From Uranotaenia lowii (taxonomy: Eukaryota > Arthropoda > Insecta > Diptera > Culicidae), in NCBI RefSeq assembly GCF_029784155.1, contig NC_073691.1, positions 119,412,226-119,476,225 of the forward strand: a DNA stretch of 64,000 nucleotides, written 5' to 3'. Below, one piece after another: positions 1-11,490 of the stretch; position 1 is the first letter of the stretch; every line of letters starts with the position of its first letter. Under the pieces are notes generated by a model that was not told where the DNA came from, ran no database searches, and saw only the letters and a program-made list of their open reading frames with translations. A program made the translations under genes and the position numbers.

Positions 1-1342
1 TTTATTAATTTTTTAATATCCGCTTCAGATTTAACACTCGGAATACCCTTTCTGACTATTTTCGAGAAAAATTGGTAGGAATATGTTTTATGGCTAAATA
101 GCGCGCTGCCACTTGTTTCACCGTGTTAAATGACAGGAGTTAATATTATTTTCAACACTTTCAGGTCATCATAAAAACTTATCAAAAAAATTCTGCTTCT
201 GCTATCAAAAAAATTTTGCTTCTGGAACATCAATCACAAAAAAAAATCAACAAAAACGCGAATCTACAGTATTTTCTATGTAGCCAAAATATGTTAAACA
301 AAAACACACGTTTATGTTAAGTACGTACTTGAATTCTGTGTAAACAAACAGGGAACCTGTCAACAGTTTTCCGGTGAAAGATTAAAAAAAAGTTGAGTTT
401 ATTTAGTCAGATTGTTTATTTGGGCCCAACCATTTATAAATTTAAAAATCATGCATACATTTTTTGTAAATGTTGAAAGTTTGCACTTCTTTGCATTCGG
501 CCTTGAAATAAACATCAATCCTTTATAATCAATTTTAAAGGACAGGCTCTTGTTCAGTTCATGTGTCAGTTCACTTTCAAAGGATTTTGTAGTTGTTCTG
601 TTAATTTAAAGGCGCTTGATACAACTTCAGTAAAGCACATTTGTACATGTTCGAAAAATGTTTCTAGGCGTATTGGATTATAAACCAAAGCTTTCGACTT
701 TTCTTTTTTCAAATATCCGTAAAGACTCATACCATTATTTCATATGCATCAGTACTAAATTCATATTTTTCAGACAAAAATTCCTTCTTTAAATAACACG
801 AATTAAAGTTAAATTTTTTTAAATCGTTTAAATGGTTTTGATTTGATCGGCAAAATATAAATTTGGGTCACATCTAGGCGTCATTCATTACTATGAGCTG
901 TACAAATGATCTAGGAATCAAGAAGAAAAAAACACATCTAGGCTTCATATAGCCACCACATGCATTGAAATTATGCTTGGTTGAAAAATGCGCGCCCAAA
1001 TATTCCCACTAATCACAATCAGTATGCTATGCCATGGTTACTACCCTCTCTCGACGTTTGCTCGCGACGCCTCGACCATGGAGACGAAAAACAAACCGCC
1101 CGGCCGGCGCCCAAAGGAAAAAAAAAATCTCGAAAAAATGGAAGCCATGATTTTCATTTGATTGAAAAAACTACAAATTTAATTATAACGGACAACTGAT
1201 GCGACTTTTGGTTATTTTTATTCGATATAAACCGATTCGCATGTCTACAGAATATTCTAAAAATAATTTCATTTAAAAAGTTTTGGCGATTTCGGAGGAG
1301 TAGTACTACAAACACCGTTACAAGAGAATTTTATATAATAGA
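1..1342 (-). mobile_element. Non-autonomous Helitron copy A, 5' terminal part (3' part lies outside the window)
   Basis: Read on the reverse strand, the element begins at 1342 with TCTATTATATAAAATTCTCT, followed by a CGGTGTTTGT and CTCCTCCG block, the 5' end seen in insect Helitrons. The base preceding the TC is A, as expected for insertion between A and T. The same sequence occurs at the 5' ends of the copies at 24429 (+) and 53264 (-), and the body matches 24440-25330 (inverted) and 46500-47640 (direct). No Rep/helicase ORF is present, so this is a non-autonomous copy cut by the window edge. Helitron assignment relies on the terminal motif and the CTAG end of the sister copies. Confidence 0.72.
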
Positions 1343-2886
1343 TGGGAGTGACTGGTTTAGAATGAGAGATGACCAAGATTCCACTACTGAAATTCGTGTG
1401 ATGAGTAAAACAGTAAAACTTTGAACCCAACCTTCAAATGTTATTTAAAAAAAAAGAAGCACTTTGTTCCCACGAAATTCTCCTCTCACAAATCTTAAAA
1501 TACGTATTGAGCCGCGTGCAAGGTACTGATCGCCAGAAAACGTCTGCATGTGAAATGTCAAAAGCCATGAAATTGTGTATTTTTGGTACAATTCCTACAA
1601 ATAACATGCCTTACATCAGTGCGCAACATAAAATAATCAACGCTGTCTTGCCTTCGGGGAGGTTTAAATTGGGGTGCGTCATTCTTGAATAGTACCATCC
1701 CAAAAAGGTAGCTAAATCATATACCACATTGAAAAAAAATGAACTCAAATTTATTCATTAAGATAATTTATAATTGTTCGTATTTTCATATTTTTCTCTA
1801 CCAATATTGGCATATCGGTTATTATTTAAAATCTAAGAACAAGTATTTGTGTGACGGCAAAGGATGAATCAATTTCCAACCGTGTATCGTTTTGTACAAA
1901 CTTTCGCACCCTCAGGCACCAGACGGTGCGTCATCGTTAATACCATTAAAAGATCTTCTAAATGAATCAACGCTGAAAAGACATTAAAATCTTTTTATTA
2001 AATTTGTCATTCAACATTCCCAAGCAGTGCGGCGTGAGCGCGGGCAAAAAACCCCGAGATGAGGGTGAAATTTTCGCGGATGGCAACCCCTTTCAGATCC
2101 CGTTCCCTTTTCCGGCGGCAGATGTCAGTTTTCATTGTGTGCCGGATGCGCTTCATTTGCCTCAACATCATCAGCCAGAAATACAACCATCCCAAGCCAA
2201 GCCAAGTCAAAGCCCAGCCAAGCGCAAGGAAGAGTAATGAAATTGAATTAAAATTTTCGATGCATTTTCGCTCGCGAAGAAATTGGATTAAAACATTTTC
2301 GTCGACTTTCGGTGCAAATTACGGCGCCTGGCTTTCCGTTGTCTCCCTCTGTCCCTAATCCCGCCCACGTGGAACTTTTGACTTTGGAAATCCAACCACG
2401 CGGTTTGGGACGATATCTGAACCCCACCAACCAACCTTTTCTCGGCCGAAATGCCATCAAGAATTCGCTGATGTCACGCGATGGATTGCGGAGATAGATC
2501 CAATAGAGCAGAAAATCGCTCCGAGTGAAAATTACACATGTTTAATGGTGTGTAATTTTGAATACCACATTCTGCGATTTTAGGTAAACTAATTGATTTT
2601 GGAAAGCGTGAACTTGCTGGAAAACTACTATTTTTCTTGTTTGAACTTCGCCTTTCCGAGTGTAAACTTTTGGTAAGAGTTATGTATGTCGTTTGCCCGC
2701 GAATTGAAAACCCTTGGGACATCTGCTCCTAGAAATTGACAAGAAATTGAAACAATCTGAACAAACTAGTTCTCATATTACTTGTAGATGCTTAACTGCA
2801 ACAAAGATGCGATAAACATTGTGCAGAACAAAGGGAAAACGACAGTAAAAAAAAAAATTATGCGAAAAGTAACATTAATATAACTA
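1343..2886. other. Region without an assignable gene; higher-complexity island at about 2000-2720
   Basis: The stretch after the Helitron terminus is AT-rich and I see no gene in it. Between about 2000 and 2720 the base composition is more balanced, with a CCAAG-type short repeat near 2190-2225. Small overlapping open frames occur on both strands there, but none carries a domain I recognise. The island may be single-copy host DNA. I cannot decide whether it is exon, regulatory DNA or neither. Confidence 0.35.
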
Positions 2887-2894
2887 ATGGATAT

Positions 2895-3756
2895 TAGACC
2901 GCTGCAAGCTTTGTATGAAAACTTCAATTTCTTAAATTTTTACACCTCCCATAACTTTTTTTGGTTGTTTTTGCTGCCAGAAATAGCAATAATTTTTTTT
3001 AAGCGATCCATCCAGTCCTGAATTAGCGCAACGAGTTTTAATTTTGTATGGAAATTTGTATGGGAAAACAAAATTTTTCATTCAAAAATCGCCAGAGATT
3101 TTCTGAAAGTTCCAAAAAATATAACTTTGAATGAAAAATGTCCCTTGATTCTTGCAGTACATTTCTTGCGAACAAAGCACAAATCTAAATTTTACCCCAG
3201 AAAAGATATTCAATGTTATATAAAATTTTTGTTTTAAAAAATCATTATTTTAATTATATCGTTTTTGACTGCTTGTTTGAAAGCTGTGTAACAGTAGGAT
3301 AGAAATAAAAAATCTCAAAAAACTGCTTTGCATTGCCAGAGAATTCATTGAATAATATAACCTTTGCCATAACATTTCATGAAACTATTAACAGCTCTAG
3401 CAAGCAAAGTCTGCCATTTTTGAATACTTTTCAATGGATTCAGATTTTTTATTTTGAAATTGTTATAACTTTTTCCATGAAATTCTTAGCTGCTTGTCAT
3501 GTAAGCAAAAAATGAAGCTTAAGAATAGTCAAAAGCAAAAATTAAAGACCGACTTCATTTTAAGCTAATTTGAGTTTTCTGGATGATTTAATGTACAAAA
3601 ATTTCTTCTTCCATACAAATTTCCATACAAAATTGAAACGCGTTGCGCTAACTCAGGAATCAACCAAATCATCTCAAATTTTACACTGATGCTTGGGGAC
3701 CCAAATGGCATCGAAAAAACATATGGGAGCAAAAAGTCATTTTTTGCAGCGGTCTA
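2895..3756. mobile_element. hAT-like MITE with 8-bp target duplication
   Basis: The ends are perfect inverted repeats, TAGACCGCTGCAA at 2895 and TTGCAGCGGTCTA ending at 3756. They are flanked by an exact 8-bp duplication, ATGGATAT (2887-2894 and 3757-3764), which fits the hAT target consensus nTnnnnAn. The inverted similarity extends inward: a block ending in TTTTGTATGGAAATTTGTATGG near 3040-3065 recurs reverse-complemented near 3605-3635. At 862 bp without a transposase ORF it is non-autonomous. The hAT assignment comes from duplication length and consensus, not from a protein. Confidence 0.85.
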
Positions 3757-3764
3757 ATGGATAT

Positions 3765-4349
3765 TGCTTTGTATAGATTACCTCACGTCAAATTACTTCA
3801 TGAAAAATAAAACGCTATAGAAACTGGCCCCTTCGGAAATTTTCTGTTGAATATTTAGCTAGATGGAAGCTTGAAGCTAGGTCAAGATTTTTGTTCCCTT
3901 ATTCTGGGATTTTCATCCTACGATTCATGATTCATCACTTTAAGCGTTGAAGCGGAATCCCTTTGTTTCGTTCAGAAGTGTTGCCAAAAAGTTTTCAAAA
4001 AGTGCATTTACTAAATTTAGCTGGGAGCTACTAAATAAGCTATTCAAGTTAATTAAATTTTCTATGGAGTAGTTTAAAAAAAAATGCTAAATTTCAAGCA
4101 AAACATGAAATAAATAAAATATTTTCAGCAAAATATCGATTTTTCGACTATTTCAGTGATCTCACAGCTTAAATTCCTCAAAATGTTCCGTTTTTTTTTG
4201 GAAAACTTTTACAAAGTTCACTGACTTACACCAGAGAATATCAAATTTTAGCCTCAATTTGAATTCATTTGTTCAACACAGCAATCTTTCAAATGCATCT
4301 TTTTTTTTCTCAAAACAAGCAACATTTTATATAAGACAATACTTTATAC
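3765..4349. other. AT-rich spacer, no gene seen
   Basis: I see no open frame, RNA gene or complete element between the hAT-like MITE and the TA-flanked element that starts at 4350. The sequence is AT-rich with homopolymer runs. Confidence 0.5.
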
Positions 4350-4715
4350 CGTAAACTGGGGGAACTTTGATCACCGGGCTAACTTTGATCCACATGAAAT
4401 TTCTTCAAATTATCATCATTTTTTTTTACAAGATGGAAATTTGACTTCAAACCATAACAGCCGGGTGTTCGCTGCCGTGAGTGGGTTCGTCCCACTAAAA
4501 CCACCTTGGGCTTCGTGTGCCAGATGTGCCCCTTGGTTTCACCCTATGATACTACATCAAGGGGTAGGCTGTGCTCATGCACTTATACATCTCACCGTTT
4601 TCCTCTTTCTCAATTTTTCCTCAATTTCTCCTTGATCATCGTTCTGCTTTATCCTTTTTCTCCTTTTTCCTTCTTCTCCTTTTCCTCTATCGCCAACTTC
4701 AGACTGGTACGGAAG

Positions 4716-4862
4716 ACCCCGAAACGTGTGCCGGTTAGGTAACGCTTTCATAATAACTCACGCCCGTCACAGCATCCACTATCCCGGGGACCTCGAAACG
4801 TGTACCGGTTAGGTAACGCTTTCAAAGTAACTCGCGCCCGTCACAGCAACCACTTTCGCAGG
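4716..4862 (-). repeat. Two tandem 3'-UTR units of the R1-like element
   Basis: Two adjacent units share the block CGAAACGTGTGCCGGTTAGG (second unit with one difference), then GTAACGCTTTC, then a GCCCGTCACAGCA block. The period is about 73 bp. They lie between the ORF2 C-terminus and the poly(A) end of the reverse-strand element, so they are probably iterated 3'-UTR sequence of that family. Confidence 0.7.
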
Positions 4863-5096
4863 ATTTCTAACCACCAAGGCATGGCCGATTGAGAAACTAC
4901 CAAGCTAGAATCCCGACACGACCACCCCGAATGGTATCTCCGCTTCCTTTTGCTGCAGGAAAGATCGTAGCTGAGTACGTGAGACCTTTTAAGTCCCACC
5001 ACAAGTATGAGTCCAGATTAGGGTTATATCGCGCCCTAGATCGCGTTGCTTTTGAATTGAAGTGTCATACGAGGCCTTAGACCTTCCATTAGCTTG

Positions 5097-5430
5097 TCAA
5101 ATTTGGTTGACTATCCGCCTTCTCCGTTCATCATCTTTCCTGATTCTTATCAGATCGCGCATGATTTGCGAGATTTCGTCGACTAAAGCCCGCCACGACT
5201 GTTCGTCGCGACACATTTCAATCACTATGTTTTCAGGGTTCAAATTTTGAAGTTGTTGACGCCTGGAATTGAACCTGGGGCAGACAAAGATAGCATGTTC
5301 TGCCGATTCCTCCGTCTCTACGCATTCCGGGCAATAAGGCGAGCTGATAAGCTTAAACCGATGAAAGTAGAAGGAGGTAGAAGACCTTGTCCGGTAGAAA
5401 GGGTTGGCATCTGGATAGAGGGAGTTAAGC
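5097..5430 (-). pseudogene. R1-like ORF2 C-terminus with CCHC-type zinc motif
   Basis: The reverse-strand frame contains YCPECVETEESAEHAIFVCP, the Cys-x2-Cys ... His ... Cys cluster that follows the reverse transcriptase in R1-type ORF2 proteins. A basic segment (MRDLIRIRKDDERRRR) and a stop follow at 5097. Only the last 110 or so codons belong to this orientation. The upstream part of the protein lies on the other strand from about 5424, so this is a fragment with no independent function. The codons just before the zinc motif (HRFKLISSP) continue what the inverted segment ends with (near 6567). Confidence 0.75.
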
Positions 5431-6575
5431 TTCAAATAGCTTACCAAAAAAACCGAAGTTCTGCTCGTGACGAATAAAAGAGTTGTGCCGCACATGGAGA
5501 TTACTGTTGGGGGCACACGACATCTTCAAAACAGCAGCTGAAATACCTTGGAGTAATGGTCGACAATCGCTTAGTTCTGGTGCACATGTCGAATACTGTT
5601 GTGAAAGTGCATCGAAAGTCATCGATTCATTGGCCCGGATTATGAAGAATTGCCATGGTCCAATGAGTAGCAAGAGACGTCTCCTTGCGAGCGTAGCACT
5701 GTCGAAACTACGATACGGAGGAGCGGCCTGGAGCTCCGCGATAGAGGTAGAGCGCAACAGATGCGAGTTTCCTGTGCGTACAGGACCATATCAGCAGATG
5801 CAGCTTTTGTCATCGCGGGCATGGTTCCCATCGACATAACTCTGGCGGAGGATATGGAATGTTACAAAGCAAGAGCTGTTAGAGGAGTGCGTAATATTCA
5901 ACGAGCAGCGTCAATACTCAAGAGGCAGGAGCAATGGGACGCATCGAACAACGCAAGATGGACGCATAGGCTAATCCCGAGACTTTCAGGCTGAGTAAAT
6001 CGGAAGTATGGAGAGGTCAACTTCTACCTGACGCAGTTCCTTTCGGGTCATGGGTAAGCTTGCCAGATTGCCCGGATTTATCCGGGTTTGTCCGGATATT
6101 TGATGCAAAATTTTGAGAAAGTCCGGTCCGGCCCGGTTGCCCGGATATCGTGAAAAAAGTCCGGATATTGCCCGGATTATTTCACAATTTTCACAAAAAA
6201 AGCAAACAAAATAAAAGTTTTTGAGTAAGTTTCAGCAAAATCGATTAACGGTATGAAAATTTTCAACGGTTGTTTCAAATAATTTCGCTGATTTACTTTC
6301 ATAAACCTTTAAATATTTAAGTATTCCAAAAACTTCTTGGAAGTCTGCAATTACATTAACAAAATATTAATTTCATGTTTTTTTTGCATTTTTCTTTGCT
6401 TTTTATATAATAACACCTACACTTTGCCCGGTTTTTGGATTTGAAAAATTGAAATCCATGCCCGGATTTTGCCAGGTTTAAAAAAATGCCCGGAATTGCT
6501 AGGCCCGGATGGGAGGGGAAAAAATTCTGGCATCCTTAGTCATGGGTGCTTTAAGCAAAACCTTCATCGGTTAAC
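5424..6575 (+). pseudogene. R1-like reverse transcriptase fragment (inverted 5' segment)
   Basis: Several forward frames together show the thumb and downstream region of an R1-type reverse transcriptase. These are KTEVLLVTNKR at about 5450, YLGVMVDNRL at about 5540, then SSKRRLLASV and LRYGGAAWSSA, then YRTISADAAFVIAGMVP at about 5780, and finally GEVNFYLTQFLSGHG ending at the MITE. After the MITE the frame resumes with CFKQNLHR at 6547. Frameshifts near 5515, 5530-5590 and 5760 make it non-coding. The catalytic RT motifs are missing because the copy is 5'-truncated. Confidence 0.75.
6055..6538. mobile_element. 484-bp hAT-like MITE with iterated CCCGG motifs
   Basis: It interrupts the R1-like coding frame precisely and is flanked by an exact 8-bp duplication, GTCATGGG (6047-6054 and 6539-6546). 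Its ends are imperfect inverted repeats, TAAGCTTGCCAGA and, reverse-complemented, TAAGGATGCCAGA. Both end regions carry many copies of a GCCCGGATT-like motif on either side of an AT-rich core. No ORF. A diverged stretch of similar sequence is embedded at about 16684-17050. Confidence 0.85.
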
Positions 6576-7239
6576 TTATCATCATTAACTAAGTCTGAAG
6601 TCAAAATATCGGAAAACTGATTTCTACGTTTGAAAGCCTATAAATTAAGTTTCAAATAGGCTTAATTTGCTTTGTTGTTGGAGATTTAAGATATTTCTTA
6701 AAATGTAGTTTTAAAATATCTGTTTTTTTTTTCGAAGACTCACAAACAACTGATAAAATGATAGCATTTAGAACCATTTGCCTCTTGTTTTATATGAAAG
6801 TTTAATTTTTTCCTTTGTGTAACTATAGCTTTTGAGTTATTTTTATGATCGTTCAATGATAATTTTTGGATATTTAAATAAAAGGACATTTTCTATGAGA
6901 AAGCCTGTATAGAACAAATACCAACAACCCTATAAAATGGTTAAGTTTTCAATAAAAAAAAAAGAAAATAGGAACAGTTGGATGACCTAGGAAATTGCAT
7001 GAAGGAAATTTCATTTGTTTTTGAGGCTAAAATATTGGGAATTGTTTATAATTTTTGCCCCGAAATGTATGCAGTAACATTGTCCATCTTATGAGTATAT
7101 TTGTTTTTGAAAGAAAACGATGAAAAATTCAATTGAGTCCAAGCAAAAAAATACTTTGATTGATGTTTTAAGCATTCTGTGGTAATTGACATCAACACAA
7201 TAGTTTTGAAGATGCTGAGGTACAAACGTTAATACCATA

Positions 7240-8138
7240 GGGGAGAGTGAAGATACTTGATCCCTGGGGATACTTGATTGTTTCCTTCGCTGCATCTCGA
7301 AGCAGGAATGTCTTGCAAATATCAAATGTTCTAGAAATTTTGTGCCAAATAGAACAAAACAACAAATTTTCAAAACTTTATTAAACAAAAATTTAACAAA
7401 ATGTGATTTGAAGATATTTTTTTATCACTTTAAAATGTTTCTAACAAGAGAAAACTATAATAAAAATATTTATTTAAATATGTCAATCAGAGTATAATAT
7501 GAACTTCATAATGCTATGCAAGCAATAGAAAACATTAGTAAACTTTTTTTAAGATGAAGATTTTCAAAATGTATGTTATGGGTTAAATTGATCCCGAGAG
7601 TCCAAGAATATATGCTTTTCTTCTGATTGGGTCGTGATCATCGGTTATCATGAAAAAACTAATATTTGTCCAATAACTTATGTTCATCCCACAGTTATCT
7701 GTTAAAAGGATTGCAGATACTGTATTTATCTAAAAACTATAACATTGTGCCTTAAAGTATGCAATGATATTAGGGTAGTAGACAAACTTTTAGAATTCTC
7801 TTTTTCTGATACTTAAAAGAGGTGAAATGAAAAAATTAAATGGCGAAAAATAGTCTATTTTCGGATTTTTGACGAGGGTCAGGGCACCCTGAATTAAGGA
7901 TCAAGTCTCCATTAGTAAAGGATCAAGTCACCTGTAAATTAAAAAATATCACCATTTTTTTAGTCTCACGAAAATGTTACTAGCTCATCTACGAGTTCAT
8001 GTATCGTTCTAATTTTTGAAGTATATTAACTTGAAATCACACGCTGTCAGAAAATTTAAAAGATGACGAGTAGCTAAATTTTCCCAAAAAGATATGATGA
8101 AAATAAGAAAAGGGGATCAAGTTTTTTTTATTCTTCCC
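7240..8138. mobile_element. TA-flanked DNA element, family 2 (non-autonomous)
   Basis: An imperfect inverted repeat of about 28 bp bounds the element: GGGGAGAGTGAAGATACTTG at 7240, and the reverse complement of GGATCAAGTTTTTTTTATTC with CTTCCC ending at 8138. Both ends are followed by TA. The core motif ACTTGATCC or its complement is iterated near 7254, 7267, 7587, 7897, 7919 and 8113. No long ORF. Superfamily unproven; TA flanks favour Tc1/mariner. Confidence 0.68.
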
Positions 8139-8490
8139 TATACATGAGAATTTTTTGTGAGCTCGGTGGCTCGAATCAGCGTTGTTCCAAAGTATTGAAA
8201 CTTTTTTGATAACAAATAAATCTAACGTTAGTAATGACCGAGAGTATTTTTAGGATAGTTGTCACGTCTTACCTATACAACCACGTTCTAACCCTCACCG
8301 GGCCCTTCGTTTTTTTTTTGGTGAGAGGAAGCAATTAGAAGAATCTTTATTGAAGGGTTTTTTACCGGTTGGGAGAAGACGAAGTGTTTTGTGATTTCGG
8401 CCTCAGTGGCTTGATTTAGAGTCGAAGAGTGGATATTGGCTTAGTTTTCTATAAGTGCGAAGTTTCGTTTATTTTGTGGCAGTGAAAAAA
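8139..8490. other. Spacer, no gene seen
   Basis: No open frame or RNA gene that I can support. It contains a T-run near 8310 and ordinary low-complexity sequence. Confidence 0.45.
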
Positions 8491-8494
8491 AATC

Positions 8495-8720
8495 AAACAT
8501 GTTCATTCAAGTATGTTTTGAACAGGCTTGCTTCATAAACACCAGCTTCCAATGAGTGACGCGTGTGCAAATTGGTTGCCTTGTGTGCAAAATCGGCGCT
8601 TGCTTCGACGGCTTTGTGGGTAGAATTGTGTTGAAGTTGGTAGAATCCCCTCGAACAGGAATCGAACTCGAGTCTACTGATTACCTCTCCGACAACCTTT
8701 CCAATGGGCCAAATCGACAG
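8495..8720 (-). mobile_element. tRNA-derived SINE
   Basis: On the reverse strand a pol III promoter is readable near the start: an A-box-like TGGCCCATTGG (around 8695-8712) and a B box GAGTTCGATTCC (around 8660-8675), spaced as in a tRNA. An unrelated body of about 150 bp follows, ending in TTTTTTTT near 8480-8495. The body then differs from a tRNA, so this is a SINE, not a tRNA gene. No clear target duplication was found, so the boundaries are approximate. Confidence 0.6.
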
Positions 8721-8729
8721 ATGAAGCAA

Positions 8730-10680
8730 GTCAAGCTGTAGCTCTATTATTCAGTTGACTTCATCGAGTTGAATGCGCTGCTAGATTATAAAGCAGAAAA
8801 CGCTCATCGTGCCCTGATTAATAGTGCTCTGTTCGCCCCAGGTCAACACATTTTATTAAAAACGCGTTTTAAAACTGATTAAAGTGAAAAATCAAAAAAT
8901 TATGATGGTGAAAATTGAGAAACAATGTGTACATCATGAAAATTTATTTAAGAAAATTAGTACTTTTGTAGAAAAAAAGGAGTGCTTATTATGCACTGGG
9001 AGCTCGTTATGCGCTTATCTCCCCTCAGATTATGTTTTTTCAACTCCAGGTGATCCTTATCCTCTAAAATGTGTCTGCGTTTATAATTTTTTTTTCGCAC
9101 TATATTGGAGAAATGATGAAAGGTATTCACTTATCTGGAACAAATTCCGAAAATCTGTCATCTGTACACTTGTAAAAGTAGATTTAAATTGGGTTTCCCA
9201 TGACAACACATGAAAAAAATTTAACACAAATCTTATATCAAACTTTGTAGTCCTCAGTAGAAAAGAATAAATATGTAGGAGCTAGGCCAGGATCGAAACG
9301 TCCGTCATGAATTGAAGCAAACCTTTCCAGTGTTTCAAACAGAACGCGTTCACATTGTCATGCGAACAAAAATTAGCTTTTGCAAACAAAATGACTGCAA
9401 AGGGGCGGGGGCCAAAGTTGAGTATGAGTATGGGATCGAGCTGAGCGGGATGCCTGGATGAATCACTTGGTTGACACTGTTGGCTGGTTGTCTACACACG
9501 GGGCAGCTTAAATTTCATATCCTTACTGGTGTTGCTGTAAAAACCAACGGTTATTGCAGCTGGGAACACATCAAATGTCGACTATAAGCTGCTCTCCCGT
9601 TTTCTGCTCTGGTTTGGCAAGCAGCGAAAAGTTGCTGACAACCTTGTTTACAGTGTTGGAACACTTTATGTTCCTTGGGAAGAGTATGGAAGCAACTTTT
9701 AATTCTTCTTCGTTGCTAATATGTTTTAATGAACTAAAACTTAATATTACGAGTTATCAATCGTTTATCAGTCCAGAAAAATATGCAAAAATTACACTCA
9801 TGGTAAATACTCATCATTACAAAATTATGATCATCCTTAAAATCAAACATACAGTACAGATTTATTATGTTCGGCCAAATTGCCACTCTCACAAACAAAG
9901 GCAATATAAGATGTAATTTATTTTAGACATCGCCGTACTTTAAATAAGTTTTTTATAAGTATGTAGTTTTATGAAAAATAAAGGGTTTTACATCGTTCCG
10001 TTACATTATGCCACTGTTCAAAATATTTTACAGCATTAACCATTTCTACTCTGTTTGGGGGACCAAAAATTTGAAAAAACTTTCATTATTAATTGAAAAA
10101 ATATTCGATGCTTTTGGTTTTTTATAAGTACGTCTTTAGAAGGGGTATTCTAATATCGGCATGAAACCATAGCCAATCATTATTTTCACTTACTTCTAGC
10201 GCAGAATGTTTCAAAATATCTAACAATCCCTACTAATGAAAACTGTTTAACAAGCAGTTGTCAAAAGATACAGCTAAGAGAAACTTAAAAATACGAAAAA
10301 CCTAGCCTCAGAAATCCTTCATCCATGTGTTTCTTTTATCTAAGAAACTGGTGGCCGTTAGGTCTAAGAGTTACCAACATTCTGGATAGATTTTTTGAGA
10401 AAAAAAAACTAAGTCTAAGACTAAGTCTAAAATGTCGTATAAATTTCTGGAAAAAATTTCCAAAAAGATAGCAAATTTGTTGCAAGATATCACTGACATG
10501 TTCGTAAAGGTGCATTTTTGATAGAAAATACCCAGTTTTCAATTTCACGTAATTGAAAAAAATCTTTGGACAAGTCTTTGCAATGTTAATACATGGTCCC
10601 GGAGAGGCGCAAGATGTGGGGTTCAAGTCTTACCGGGAGACAAGGCGATTTTTTTCCGCATGTTTTTCATCTTATCTAGA
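8730..10680. other. AT-rich region without an assignable gene
   Basis: Short open frames occur on both strands, but none shows a domain, codon bias or conserved motif I recognise. Near 10590-10640 a GGTTCAAGTCTTACC segment resembles a degenerate B box, possibly a SINE or tRNA relic, without a convincing A box. The region ends at the assembly gap. Confidence 0.45.
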
Positions 10681-11180
10681 NNNNNNNNNNNNNNNNNNNN
10701 NNNNNNNNNNNNNNNNNNNNNNNNNNNNNNNNNNNNNNNNNNNNNNNNNNNNNNNNNNNNNNNNNNNNNNNNNNNNNNNNNNNNNNNNNNNNNNNNNNNN
10801 NNNNNNNNNNNNNNNNNNNNNNNNNNNNNNNNNNNNNNNNNNNNNNNNNNNNNNNNNNNNNNNNNNNNNNNNNNNNNNNNNNNNNNNNNNNNNNNNNNNN
10901 NNNNNNNNNNNNNNNNNNNNNNNNNNNNNNNNNNNNNNNNNNNNNNNNNNNNNNNNNNNNNNNNNNNNNNNNNNNNNNNNNNNNNNNNNNNNNNNNNNNN
11001 NNNNNNNNNNNNNNNNNNNNNNNNNNNNNNNNNNNNNNNNNNNNNNNNNNNNNNNNNNNNNNNNNNNNNNNNNNNNNNNNNNNNNNNNNNNNNNNNNNNN
11101 NNNNNNNNNNNNNNNNNNNNNNNNNNNNNNNNNNNNNNNNNNNNNNNNNNNNNNNNNNNNNNNNNNNNNNNNNNNNNNNN
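10681..11180. other. Assembly gap (500 N)
   Basis: Exactly 500 N, a typical fixed-size scaffolding gap, so the true length is unknown. The 5' UTR of the retrotransposon that begins right after it must lie in or beyond the gap. Open frames spanning the N run are meaningless. Confidence 0.99.
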
Positions 11181-11490
11181 TTTGTTGTTTCAACAATGTC
11201 GGCAAGCAAGGCTAAACGGAGATGCGCTGAGGAAGAGCAAATGTCTCTGGAATCCGCTGTGCAGATGCTGCTGGGTCAGTTCACCGAAACAAAAACGATG
11301 GTAAGCCAAATCAACACCAAGATTGATGCCGTTAAGGATGAACTCCAGGGGAAGCTTAATGCCGTGTCCGAAGAAATATCATCACTGAAAAAGGAATGCT
11401 CAACAAAGTTCAGCAGCATGGATGCATCTATCATCAACCTGCAGGTACGTGTCGACCAAATTTCGGAAACTGTCAACACTATGGAATATC

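Larger units (their letters stand above)
4421..6575 (-). mobile_element. R1-like non-LTR retrotransposon, 5'-truncated with inverted 5' segment
   Basis: The insertion is bounded by an 11-bp duplication, TTATCATCATT (4410-4420 and 6576-6586). A T-run directly after the left copy is the poly(A) tail of a reverse-strand element. The left part (about 4421-5420) is in reverse orientation: 3' UTR plus the cysteine-rich ORF2 C-terminus. The right part (about 5424-6575) is in forward orientation and encodes the segment immediately upstream in the protein. This order is the product expected from twin priming. A 484-bp MITE (6055-6538) sits inside it. The 3' UTR contains two roughly 73-bp tandem units (4716-4862). 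Confidence 0.78.
4350..7239. mobile_element. TA-flanked DNA element, family 1, copy 1 (interrupted)
   Basis: The left end is a TA followed by CCGTAAACTGGGGGAACTTT, with a second iteration (GGGCTAACTTTGATCC) about 20 bp further in. The identical terminus occurs inverted at 44756-44775, also followed by TA. The internal part at 6587-7239 matches 43895-44560 in the same orientation, so both belong to one family. In this copy the body is split by an R1-like retrotransposon (4421-6575), and its right end is replaced by or merges into the element at 7240-8138. No transposase is visible. TA flanks suggest Tc1/mariner-type (perhaps pogo) mobilisation, which is inference. Confidence 0.6.

Noticed and set aside
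10553..11304. Long open frames spanning 10553-11304 on both strands
   Set aside because: They consist of the 500-N gap; only the segment after 11196 is real sequence.
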